Shown here one piece after another: positions 30,010 through 38,838 of a stretch of DNA of 64,000 nucleotides; position 1 is the stretch's first letter, and each line of letters opens with the position of its first letter. The position numbers and the translations under genes are program-made. Under the pieces are notes generated by a model, which was not told where the DNA came from, did no database searches, and saw only the letters and a program-made list of their open reading frames with translations. The DNA is taken from NCBI GenBank assembly GCA_024704175.1, contig CP085629.1, positions 2,418,001 to 2,482,000 of the forward strand, given 5' to 3'. The DNA comes from Paenibacillus sp. P25. Lineage in GTDB: Bacteria > Bacillota > Bacilli > Paenibacillales > NBRC-103111.

Positions 30010-31026
30010 TTAAAATTTCCCCTCCCTCTCTTGAAAATGCGTCGGCTTGTTCCACGTCATGCCGTCTGCCGCTACCCATTCGGCGATCCAATCGATCATC
30101 TGCAGAATGGAAACTCTCGGATAACCAAATAGCCGGTTCGCTTTGGATGCATTGCTGAGTAACGCCGTTTCCGCCTCCCTACCTTCAAAGACCGGCTTCA
30201 CGCCCAGCCTTTCGCCGAATTGCTCGGCCACCCACCGCATGGACAGGGTCTCCGGTCCCGTTACATTGATTACGGCGGGAGGGGTGCTGCATACCGTCAA
30301 GCTGCGCAGGGCGATTTCGTTGGCATCTCCCTGCCAGATGCAGTTGGCGTGCCCCATGGTGATATCGATCGGTTTGCCTGCTTTAACCGATTTGGCAATT
30401 TCGAGGAGAACGCCGTACCGCAAATCAATCGCGTAATTAAGGCGGTAAATGGCCATAGGAATGCCGTATTTGTGCGAAAAATACTCAAATACGCGCTCCC
30501 GCCCCAGACAGGACTGCCCGTATTCTCCATTCGGATTCGCCGCCGTGCTCTCCGTAGCCCCGCCTTGAATGACCGGCGTAAGCGGATACACATTGCCGGT
30601 AGAGAAGACAACGATCCGCGAATCGCGGTATTTCTCCGCTACCCTTCCCGGCAAATATGAATTCATCGCCCAGGTGAAATGCTCATTGCCGGTTGTGCCG
30701 AACTTGTTCCCCGCCATATAGATCACGTTCTTCACGTCCGGAAGCGCCTCGAGCTCTCGATCATTCAGCAAGTCGGCCGCAAAAGTCCGTACGCCATCCC
30801 GTTCCAGCTCTTCTCTTAGGCCGCCGGACGAGAACCTTGAGGCGCCGTAAACCTTCTTCGAGACGCCGGCTTCCCGGATGGCGTTCAGTGCCAGTCTCGC
30901 GAGGCTCGGTCCCATCTTCCCGCCGATGCCTAGCAGCATGATGTCTCCGTCTAGCGATGCGATGTCCCGGATCAACGCTTCCGAAGGCTGAGCCAACGCC
31001 ATTTCTAATTCCTGGACGGTTTTCAT
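30010..31026 (-). CDS. NAD-dependent epimerase/dehydratase (extended SDR)
   Basis: A 338-residue intact Rossmann enzyme. The cofactor motif is LLGIGGKMGPSLARLAL; after it come NVIYMAGN and the active-site segment VVFSTGNVYP. The usual YxxxK is represented by EYGQSCLGRERVFEYF, where the lysine is Arg or Gly, so catalysis may differ from standard members. Start ATG at 31026 with AAAGGGGA 6 nt upstream. First gene of a three-gene operon (epimerase, aldolase, regulator) under the promoter-operator at 31058-31107. Confidence 0.75.
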   Translation of the reverse strand: MKTVQELEMALAQPSEALIRDIASLDGDIMLLGIGGKMGPSLARLALNAIREAGVSKKVYGASRFSSGGLREELERDGVRTFAADLLNDRELEALPDVKNVIYMAGNKFGTTGNEHFTWAMNSYLPGRVAEKYRDSRIVVFSTGNVYPLTPVIQGGATESTAANPNGEYGQSCLGRERVFEYFSHKYGIPMAIYRLNYAIDLRYGVLLEIAKSVKAGKPIDITMGHANCIWQGDANEIALRSLTVCSTPPAVINVTGPETLSMRWVAEQFGERLGVKPVFEGREAETALLSNASKANRLFGYPRVSILQMIDWIAEWVAADGMTWNKPTHFQEREGKF

Positions 31027-31057
31027 ATAAATCCCCTTTCGCCACCTTGATACTCTC

Positions 31058-31107
31058 ATTGTATGAAGGTGGTCATATAAAGACAAGTCTTTAAATTGTC
31101 TTTATAT
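31058..31107 (-). promoter_or_regulatory. SigA promoter with a long palindromic operator
   Basis: Minus strand: -35 TTGTCT (31086-31081), 17-bp spacer, -10 TACAAT (31063-31058). The -35 lies in the left arm of a perfect inverted repeat: ATATAAAGACAA (31075-31086) and TTGTCTTTATAT (31096-31107), 9 bp apart. Occupancy would block RNA polymerase, so this looks like a repressor site for the epimerase operon. Confidence 0.7.
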
Positions 31108-31141
31108 ATCCAATTCAAACATCTCATGTAAAGTTTCTTCC

Positions 31142-31155
31142 TGTAAGCGTTTTAT
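31142..31155. promoter_or_regulatory. Possible CcpA cre-like site
   Basis: TGTAAGCGTTTTAT shares 13 bases with the cre-like site at 55777-55790. It lies between two divergent promoters, about 80-100 bp from the start of the epimerase operon, so a role is uncertain. Confidence 0.35.
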
Positions 31156-31158
31156 AAA

Positions 31159-31214
31159 TTTACACAATTTGTTCACTTTTTATTAAGGTTAACTTAAGGT
31201 TCGTTTAATATGAT
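31159..31214 (+). promoter_or_regulatory. Activator-type promoter with 11-bp-spaced repeats (Pho-box-like)
   Basis: Hexamers TTTACA, TGTTCA, TATTAA, ACTTAA and GTTTAA end at 31164, 31175, 31186, 31197 and 31208, a strict 11-bp pitch. They run into a -10 TATGAT at 31209-31214, and no -35 is recognisable at the proper spacing. B. subtilis PhoP activates promoters of this layout through TTAACA-like direct repeats; the match here is to the geometry more than to the exact hexamer. Confidence 0.45.
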
Positions 31215-31282
31215 TGTAATTGGAAAATTTTATCTCATAAGGGGATAATTTCTTCCAATTCATATCCAAAAGGAGGAAGCTT

Positions 31283-31882
31283 ATGTTAAGTATTCGTGCA
31301 ATCCTGGAGTTCAATGACGCGTTTGTTCAAGAGAAGAAGTACGCGCCGTATCAGACCACGAAATTTCCGGATAAGAAATTGGTCATTCTCACTTGCATGG
31401 ATACTCGATTGCTGGAGCTTCTCCCGCAGGCCATGGGCCTGAAGAACGGGGATGCCAAGATCATCAAGAATGCCGGGGCCGTTGTCTCCCACCCCTTCGG
31501 CAGCATCATGCGCAGCATACTGCTTGCGATCTACGAACTGAAAGCCGAGGAAGTCGCCGTGATCGGACACCATGAATGCGGTATGGCCAACCTGCAGTCC
31601 TCTTCCGTGCTGGAGTCAGCGAAGAGGTACGGCATTCCGGACGACCGGATCGAGACGCCGCTGAATGCGGGGATTGATCTGCCGGGATGGCTCACGGGAT
31701 TTAAGAGCATTGAGGAAAGTGTGGCCAACAGCGTAAGAATGATCAAGACGCACCCCTTATTCCCTCAAGGCATACCTGTACACGGACTTGTAATTCATCC
31801 CGAAACCGGAAAATTGGACCTTGTCATCGACGGGCATGCCCACCAGACGGATAAGCCTCAGCCTGTCGGACATCATCCATAG
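31283..31882 (+). CDS. Beta-class carbonic anhydrase
   Basis: Interconverts CO2 and bicarbonate. A 199-residue intact frame. Zinc ligands: Cys in ILTCMDTRL (with the Asp-Arg dyad), then His and Cys in VIGHHECGM. AGAVVSHPFGS is the conserved substrate-pocket loop. The length and motif order fit the short bacterial YtiB/YvdA-type beta enzymes. ATG at 31283 with AAGGAGG 6 nt upstream. It is cotranscribed with a SulP transporter 18 nt downstream, which suggests a bicarbonate uptake pair. Confidence 0.9.
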   Translation: MLSIRAILEFNDAFVQEKKYAPYQTTKFPDKKLVILTCMDTRLLELLPQAMGLKNGDAKIIKNAGAVVSHPFGSIMRSILLAIYELKAEEVAVIGHHECGMANLQSSSVLESAKRYGIPDDRIETPLNAGIDLPGWLTGFKSIEESVANSVRMIKTHPLFPQGIPVHGLVIHPETGKLDLVIDGHAHQTDKPQPVGHHP

Positions 31883-31900
31883 AGGAGGGTAAAGCAAACA

Positions 31901-33646
31901 ATGATCGCCATGGAAAGGTTCCAAGGGTATAACCTTGACCGTTTGAGAAGGGATTTGATCGCCGGTCTGATCGTCGGCATCGTTGCGATCCCGCTAGGAA
32001 TGGCTTTTGCCATCGCATCCGGCGTCCGCCCGGAGTACGGACTGTATACGGTCATCATCGCAGGCTTTCTCGTTTCGCTCCTCGGAGGATCCAAATACCA
32101 AATCGCCGGTCCTACCGGTGCCTTTGTGCCTATCCTGTTCGGCGTTGTTATGCAGTACGGCTACGAAAATCTGCTGATTGCAGGACTCATGGCCGGTGTC
32201 ATGCTCGTGTTGATGGGCGTGTTCAAGCTCGGCTCGCTGATCCAATACATCCCCCGTCCCGTCACCATCGGATTTACCGCCGGCATCGCCGTCATCATTT
32301 TTTCCGGGCAAATCGCGAATTTTCTCGGTCTCAAGAATGTGAAGAAGCGCGAAGCCTTCCACGAAAACATGCGGGAAATCGGCATGCATATCGAAACGGT
32401 CAACTGGTTCAGCGTCATCACGGCCCTCATCTGCTTATCCGTTATATTGCTCGCCACCCGCTTTGTTCCAAAAATCCCCGGCGCCTTGCTGGGGCTGATC
32501 GTCTCGAGCCTTGTTGCGATTCTGTTCTTTTCCGGGAAGGTGGACACCATCGGCTCTACATACGGCGCCATCCCGAATCAACTGCCTGAGCTCAAATTTC
32601 CGACCATCACCTGGGAGAAGCTCGTCTCCCTCCTGCCGCCCGCCTTGGTCATCGCCATGCTGGGGGGCATCGAATCGCTGTTGTCGGCGCTCGTTGCGGA
32701 CCGGATGGCCGGGAGCAAGCATAACAGCAATAAGGAATTGATCGGCCAAGGGATCGCCAATATCGTCACGCCGTTATTCGGCGGCATTCCGGCTACGGGA
32801 GCGATCGCCCGGACGGCAACAAATATCAAGAACGGCGGGGCTTCTCCGGTGTCGGGTCTTGTTCACAGTATCGTCGTGCTGCTCGTGCTGCTCGTATTCG
32901 CCCCTTATGCTTTCCATATTCCACTGGCCAGCCTGGCGCCGATTCTCATGTTTGTCGCCTGGAATATGAGCGAACGCAAAGAATTCATGCACGTGCTGAA
33001 GACGAAGACAAGCGATTCCGTCGTCCTTGTCGTGACCTTTGCTTTGACGGTTCTCGCCGACCTCACGATCGCCGTCGGTGTCGGGCTTGTGCTGGCGGCC
33101 GTTCTGTTTATCAAACGGATGGGCAGGGTGCTTACGGTCGCCAAGGCGCTTCCCGACCCCGAAGATAAGCTGGTGAAACCGATAGCGGCAGAGAAAGCGA
33201 ACGCTTGCCCTCAGGTCAGCATGTTTACGATCGACGGGCCGCTCTTCTTCGGCTCGACGCAGGTGTTCAAGGAGTCGATTGCGGAGACCCTCGCTTCTCG
33301 TCCGTACCTTCTGCTTCTGAGAATGGGTAAAGTCTCCTACCTCGATACTTCAGGGGAGGCGGCCATCGCCGAAGTATTCGAGCAGATGCAGAAACAGGGC
33401 GGAATGCTTCTCATCTCCGGCATCCGCGGGCAGGCCAAAGAAGTTCTGGAAGCAAGCGGGTTGTTTCAGAAGCTCGGAGAGCAGCATGTATTCAAACGCA
33501 CAGGCAAGGCGATTGATTATGCGATTTCCCGGATTGACGTTGACCGGTGCCGGGGTCGCCGGCAGTTCACGTTCAGTGAATGCGCAAATTTATCGAAGCC
33601 GGTCACGAAAACCGAGAAAACCGGCAAAGAACTGCTAAGCTACTAA
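31901..33646 (+). CDS. SulP-family anion transporter with STAS domain (probable bicarbonate or sulfate)
   Basis: A 581-residue membrane transporter. The SulP core of about 12 helices spans residues 15-400, with the signature YGLYTVIIAGFLVSLLGGSK and the conserved GGIPATGAIARTATNIKNGG. A cytoplasmic STAS domain follows (MFTIDGPLFFGSTQVFKESI, then LDTSGEAAIAEVFE). Substrate cannot be read from the motifs; the adjoining carbonic anhydrase favours bicarbonate (BicA-like). The basic tail (RCRGRRQFT onward) is longer than usual. GAGGAGG lies 12 nt before the start. Confidence 0.85.
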   Translation: MIAMERFQGYNLDRLRRDLIAGLIVGIVAIPLGMAFAIASGVRPEYGLYTVIIAGFLVSLLGGSKYQIAGPTGAFVPILFGVVMQYGYENLLIAGLMAGVMLVLMGVFKLGSLIQYIPRPVTIGFTAGIAVIIFSGQIANFLGLKNVKKREAFHENMREIGMHIETVNWFSVITALICLSVILLATRFVPKIPGALLGLIVSSLVAILFFSGKVDTIGSTYGAIPNQLPELKFPTITWEKLVSLLPPALVIAMLGGIESLLSALVADRMAGSKHNSNKELIGQGIANIVTPLFGGIPATGAIARTATNIKNGGASPVSGLVHSIVVLLVLLVFAPYAFHIPLASLAPILMFVAWNMSERKEFMHVLKTKTSDSVVLVVTFALTVLADLTIAVGVGLVLAAVLFIKRMGRVLTVAKALPDPEDKLVKPIAAEKANACPQVSMFTIDGPLFFGSTQVFKESIAETLASRPYLLLLRMGKVSYLDTSGEAAIAEVFEQMQKQGGMLLISGIRGQAKEVLEASGLFQKLGEQHVFKRTGKAIDYAISRIDVDRCRGRRQFTFSECANLSKPVTKTEKTGKELLSY

Positions 33647-33656
33647 ACTCAAGGTA

Positions 33657-33711
33657 AAAGGGACCCCGTGCCTTGTCATTCCGAGCGAATGACAGGAACG
33701 GGGTCCCTCTT
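33657..33711 (+). terminator. Terminator after the SulP gene
   Basis: GGGACCCCGT pairs with ACGGGGTCCC, with a second hairpin (TGTCATTC/GAATGACA) nested inside, followed by CTCTTT. It may act on both strands. Confidence 0.7.
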
Positions 33712-33763
33712 TATGCTGCCGCAGGACACTGCGCTTGGTAAAGTCGGCCGGGTCGCGTATGGG

Positions 33764-35138
33764 TCAAACGGACGGTTCGTAGGAGAGCAGGCCTCCTGCC
33801 GCAGCGTAACCGTTCACGAGTCCAGCTCCGACAGCGGCGTGCAGGGCGGCGCCCACGGACGCCTCTTCCTGGAAAGCCGGCATGAAGAGCGGCATGCCGA
33901 AACGGTCGGAGCAGATCCTTCGCAGATGGCGGTTTCGGCGTATTCCGTTGCCTGATCCGACCAGAGAACGGATGCCGGAACGGAGGCTCTCCGGCATTCC
34001 GGCAAAGAAGCCGAACAGCTCGTCCGCCATCCCTTCGAGAAAACCCGCCAGCAGATGCTCCGGCGTGAAGTTGGCCGGACCGATGCCTTCAATCGCTCCG
34101 CGCCGGTCGGGATTTTCCCGTGTGCCGTAAAACTGGGTCCGGACGGTAAGCTTATCACCCGGCGGACAAGCCTGGTCCAGCAGCGCCTCCATCCTTTCGT
34201 AAAGCTCGGGCTGAGGTCCCGCTTGGTCCGTAAACGCTTCAAGCACGGAGCGGAAGAACCTCTCCAGCATGGCGTAGGTTTTTCCGCCGGCCAGCGTCGC
34301 CCCTACGAGCAGATATCCGCCGCCGGGGAAAGGCCGGGTTTCCAGCCCCGGTACCGCTGCGAACCGTTCAGAGTAGACGGAAAGCTGGCCTCCGGTTCCG
34401 ACGTTCAGAAGGAGCGTAGAACGCAAATCCTTCAGTGATCCGAGCACGCTGGCCTGGTTGTCGCCGATGGCGTTGAATACCGGGATCCCGGGGCCATACT
34501 CCCCTACTTTTGCTATTGACGGCTCAACCTGCGGCAGCAGCTCCTGAGGGATGCCGACTGCACGGAGCGCTGCTTCGTCAAACCGCCCGAGCCTTACATC
34601 AAACAGCCCGAGTCCCGCCGCATTGGAAGCCTCTATGACAGGGGCGCTCCGCCCGGTCAACCGCATCGCCGCATAATCGGCTATCGTGCAGAGCGCAGCT
34701 CGCCTCTTCCGGCACCTCGCCGTTCTCCGATAAAGCGGCATGCGTGACCAGTCCATACCCGGTCGATACCGGATACCCGGTCTGGCGGGCGATCCGGTCG
34801 GCTACCGTGCCGCCATCCGCGGACAGCTTCAGCCCCCGCCGGTCCTGCCAAGTATACAGCGGGCTGACCGCACGGCCCTCCTTGTCCGTATAAAGTACGC
34901 CATGCATTTGTCCCGTGATCCCGATCCCGGCCGGGTTCGGGTACTGCTCCAGCAGGCTTCGGGTTATTTCCTCCAAGGTCCGAACAATAACTTCCGGATC
35001 CTGCCTCGTTTCCGACCGGTCGCCCGTGAGAAAGCTTCCGTTCGGAAGCGTAATCGCCCGGAGCAACCTCCCTGCCGGCAGCTCCAGCGCCACCCCGCAG
35101 ATGGATGTCGTGCCAATGTCCAGTCCTATAACAATCAT
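33764..35138 (-). CDS. FGGY carbohydrate kinase, sedoheptulokinase-like (frame-disrupted)
   Basis: An ATP-dependent sugar kinase of about 458 residues. The N-terminal half shows LDIGTTSICGVALE (phosphate loop of the actin/hexokinase fold), GITGQMHGVLY and SPLYTWQDRRG. The second half shows CTIADYAAMRL, SNAAGLGLFD, GDNQASVLGS and LLNVGTGGQLS. These resemble sedoheptulokinases more than gluconate or xylulose kinases. One frame change near 34690-34710. Start ATG at 35138 after GGGGGAG. It is last in the transporter operon that starts at 38698, so the imported sugar or its product is probably the substrate. Confidence 0.75.
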
Positions 35139-35320
35139 GCTACTCCCCCAGCTGTGCGGCTCGCTTCGCATTCCGCCGCTTTAGGCCCATTTTACCACAG
35201 CCGGGGTTCCACAGTGCAGTCCAGTATCGCCACTTGCCCGATAGACAGGCGGCAATTGGCACCGTCAGTCGATGCAACGCGCACCGGAGAGCAGCGATCG
35301 CGATCCCAGCCCAACCGCGT

Positions 35321-36215
35321 TCAGCCCTTGATCCCGGTCAGTGTCACGCCCTCGATAATGTATCGCTGCCCGATAATATAGATGATCAGGACGGGAATGA
35401 CCGCGATTGCCGAGCCTGCCATCATCAGTGTCCAATCGGTGATGTACATTCCGCGGAACAAATTGAGCAGAAGCGGAACGGTGAATTTCTCCGGGGTATT
35501 CAGGAAGATCAGCGGTCCGAAGAAATTGTTCCACATCCCAAGGAAGGTAAAGATCGCAAGTGCGGCCAATGCAGGCTTGATCAGCGGAAGAATAATGCGC
35601 GTATAGATCGTCCAGCGGTTCGCGCCGTCTACAATGGAAGCTTCCTCCAGCTCGTCGGGAATGCTCTTGATAAACTGACGCAGCAGGAACACGCCGAAAG
35701 CGTTAAACAAAGAAGCCGGCACAATGATAGACAGATGCGTATCCAGCCAGCCGATCCCTTTCATCATCAGATAGAGCGGAATGATCGTAACCTGGTTCGG
35801 AACCATCATGGTGGCGAGAAACAGAACAAAGATCGGCTCACGGAACGGAAAACGGATTTTGGCAAAGGCATAAGCGACCATCGAACAAGTGACGAGTTTA
35901 CAGGTTACAGAGATAAACGCAATGTAAAAGCTGTTGAAATACGCCCGGCCGAACGGCGCCGATTCCCACGACCGCTTGTAATTCCCCACTCCCAAGGATC
36001 GGGAATCCATTTGGGCGGGATCAAGAAAACTTGCGAGAACGGCTTCAGCGAGCTCAGCACCATCCAGACGAACGGAGCCGCCATGATGATCGCTCCTATA
36101 ATCAAAGCGGCATGCAGGAGCACGGCAGCGACCGGGCGCCCCCTCTCCGGTCCGACCTCAGGAGGGCCACCGCTCGTCTGCTTGAGGATGCCTTCGCCTC
36201 CACATTCGCTTCCAT
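35321..36215 (-). CDS. ABC sugar permease, MalG/LacG-type (frame-disrupted)
   Basis: About 298 residues. First helix HAALIIGAIIMAAPFVWMVL and KPFSQVFLIPPKWIPDPWEW; core from RAYFNSFYIAF; EAA loop EEASIVDGANRWTIYTRI; end IIEGVTLTGIKG. Start ATG at 36215 with GAGGAGGGG 5 nt upstream, but a one-base shift in the G-rich run near 36135-36145 is needed to enter the core, and a second one near 35985 joins the halves. The ribosome binding site lies directly beside copy 2 of the palindromic element. Confidence 0.8.
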
Positions 36216-36234
36216 AAATTCCCCTCCTCAAAGG

Positions 36235-36355
36235 GGTGGGGCATCCACTTCCGGTCGCTGCCCATCTACAGGAAATATCGATTGGAAGCCGCGTTACGGC
36301 GGTTATTTCCCGCAGACAAAGGCGAACGCTATCGATCCCCAGTGGATACCGCACC
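36235..36355. repeat. Dispersed palindromic element, copy 2 (intercistronic)
   Basis: Second copy of the element at 27-145. Ends GGTGGGGCATCCACT (36235-36249) and AGTGGATACCGCACC (36341-36355) are inverted repeats; the blocks CCACTTCCGGTCGCTG and CCCGCAGACAAAGGCGAACG are identical in both copies. It fills the gap between the two permease genes of an operon, so it would be transcribed and could fold into a long hairpin just before the ribosome binding site of the downstream permease. Confidence 0.75.
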
Positions 36356-36394
36356 CTTTACTACTCTCGAAACTTCTTCGTAAGCCCTCACGCC

Positions 36395-37274
36395 TTATCC
36401 CCCATAATGCACCCATCGCTTGGACATGTACATCTGGATCAGGGTGAGCGTCAAGATCATCGCGAACAAAATAACGGCGGCCGCAGCGCTTTTACCGAAG
36501 GTGAAATCGACAAAGGCCAGCTGGTAAATATGGTACACAATGGTATAGCTTGCCTTCGCCGGTCCCCCGCCGGTCATAACGAACGATTGATCGAATACCT
36601 GAAAGGACCCGATGATCGACATGATTGTCGCAAAGAAGGTCGTCGGCGACAAGAGCGGAAGCGTAATATGCCAGAACTGGCGGAATTTGCTGGCTCCATC
36701 GATTTGGGCGGCTTCGTAGTACGAAGCGGATATGCCCTGAAGACCGGCCAGGAACAAGACCATGTTGCCGCCGAGCCCCCACCAGATGCTGAGCATGGCG
36801 ATCGACGGGATCACGAGCTTGCGGTTCGTCAGCCAATCGGGGCCTTGTATCCCGAACAGCCGCTTAAGGTAGACGTTAATGATGCCGAACTCCGAATTGA
36901 GCAGACCACAGCCAAACAATAGACACCGCAATGGAGCTCGTTACGACAGGCATGTAATAGAACAGCCGGTAAATCACCTTCCCGCGGACTTTATTCAGAG
37001 CGACCGCGACCAGCACGGCGAGGAAGATACCGACCGGCACGACCAGGAGGGTATACCAGGCCGTATTGAACATCGCCAGTCTGAAATCCGGGTTCTGAAA
37101 CTGCCCGATGAAATTGCCGAAGCCGATAAATTCTTTGCTGCCGAAGCCGTCCCACTTCATGAGGCTCAGGGCAAAGGCGGATACGAGCGGAATCAGTGCA
37201 AACAAGATCAGTCCGATCATTTGGGGCGTTATGAACAGAAAACCCCAAAGACTGTCCGACAGGCGCTTATTCAT
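36395..37274 (-). CDS. ABC sugar permease, MalF/LacF-type (frame-disrupted)
   Basis: About 293 residues. N-terminal membrane part from LWGFLFITPQMIGLILFALI and YRLFYYMPVVTSSIAVSIVW; after a frame change near 36900-36915 the second part has EAAQIDGASKFRQFWHI (EAA loop) and ends MYMSKRWVHYGG. ATG at 37274 follows GGGTGACC. It pairs with the permease at 35321 and the binding protein upstream; there is no ATPase gene here either. Confidence 0.85.
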
Positions 37275-37359
37275 AGGTCACCCGCTTTCGCTTGGATTAG
37301 GGAGGAAGGACCCCACCGGAACAAGCCCTCCTCCAACGGTCTAACACCCAACCATCTCT

Positions 37360-38698
37360 TCACTTCCCGGACTTGTATTCGTTGATTCTTTGGTTCGTCT
37401 TGACGGACAGCGTCTTCAGCGTATCATCCAGCTTGCCGTCCTTCAGCCAGAGTGCTTCCATCTCGTCGGTAATGATTTTGCTCAGTCCCGGGACACCTGC
37501 TTCGAAAGGCGTTAAAGCATAACCGATTTCACGGGCATCGAGAAAATATTTCGCATGCTCCGGCAGATTGCCCTCGAGCACCACCTGGTCTGCCCCGCCG
37601 ACGGACGGAACCGCGTTGCCGCCTCCCTGCAGTCGGAACATTTGGCCCTCCTTGGAAACGAACTCGCTAAGGAACTGATATGCTTCCTTCTGCGCTTTGC
37701 TGCTCTTGTTCAGCACCATGTAAGCGGTGGCGACGGGAGCCGGCTCGATCTTCTTCCCGGTATTCGTCGGGAACGGCACGATATCGAACTGCAGATCCTT
37801 GCTCTGCTTGAAAATCGGAAGATACCAGCGGCCGGCCGAAACGAAGCCCACCTGATTGGACATGAACATCGCATCTCCGCCCTGTCCTTTGGGGAGTGAG
37901 CCGGCGAATGTAATATTTTTATTCTGCACATTATCGTACAGGAATTTGTAGGCTTCTACGGTCTTCGGATCTTTGTCGGCAACGAACTCGCCTTTATCGT
38001 TGTACATCGTCCCCCGTTCGCCGAGACGAAGCCGTAATAACGGTTCCAGCTGTTATCCAGAACGAAGCCGTGCTTGCCGTTCGCCCGCAGCTTCTCCAGC
38101 ATCCCTTTGAACGCGTTCCAGTTCCACTCGCCCTTCTCGTAAAGGTCGGCCGGCATGACGGAAACTCCGGCATCCTGCAGCAATTTCTTGTTATACCAGA
38201 GGATCACCGGATTGCAATCCACCGGCACCCCATATATATTCTCGTTCTTCTTGGCGGCGCCCCACAGCCCCTGGAAGAAGTCCGTATCTTTGATTTTGCT
38301 GTCCGTTCCTTTCATGAAAGGCGTTAATTCCGCTATGGTCTGGTTTTCAATCAGCTTCACGATCGTGCCGTCCCCGGAATAAAAGACGTCCGGCGCCGTT
38401 CCTCCACTCAGCTGGGTTAATATTTTCTGTTCATATGTATCGCTCGGAATCGGGATCAGCTCGACGTCCACATTCGGATGCTTGGCGTTGTATTCTTTCG
38501 TGAACTCTTGAAAGCGGCCCAATTCGCCGGGGTTCCCCAGGTCGACCATTTGATTTTTACTTTCTCTCCCGCTTTCGTTCCGGCCGGCCCGCCTTCCGTA
38601 CCCCCTTGTCCACCGCCACTGCTGCATGCCTGCATCAACGGAACCATCACCACTGCCGTTGTCAATAAGGCAAGCGGGAATTTCGCTTTCAACTTCAT
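37360..38698 (-). CDS. Extracellular sugar-binding lipoprotein, UgpB/MalE-type (frame-disrupted)
   Basis: About 446 residues. Signal peptide with lipobox LMQAC followed by a Ser/Gly linker; IKWSTWGTP opens the mature domain, then YEQKILTQLSGGTAPDVFYS, WNAFKGMLEKL and, in the third frame, FMSNQVGFVSAGRWYLPIF. Frame changes near 38530 and 38010. Start ATG at 38698, 9 nt after GGGAGG. It heads the operon of importer plus FGGY kinase and has its own catabolite-controlled promoter. Confidence 0.85.
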
Positions 38699-38724
38699 AT
38701 CGTTCATCCTCCCGATATATAAAT

Positions 38725-38767
38725 TGAATACGCTTTCATTGTATCTGCTTTCCATTCCGGATGGTAA
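38725..38767 (-). promoter_or_regulatory. Promoter with CcpA cre site at the start point
   Basis: Minus strand: weak -35 TTACCA (38767-38762), 18-bp spacer, -10 TACAAT (38743-38738), immediately followed by TGAAAGCGTATTCA (38738-38725), which fits the cre consensus TGNAANCGNWNNCA at every fixed position. A cre at +1 represses by roadblock, as expected for a sugar importer. Confidence 0.65.
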
Positions 38768-38838
38768 CCGTTTATATTCCGAAAAGGTGTCTTGCTTTCC
38801 GAAGTTGCAAATTCGCCGGACAGGCCGGACCGGGAAAT

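Noticed and set aside
35234..36217. Plus-strand ORF of 327 codons
   Set aside because: Antisense shadow of the MalG-type permease gene; a charged, low-complexity translation.
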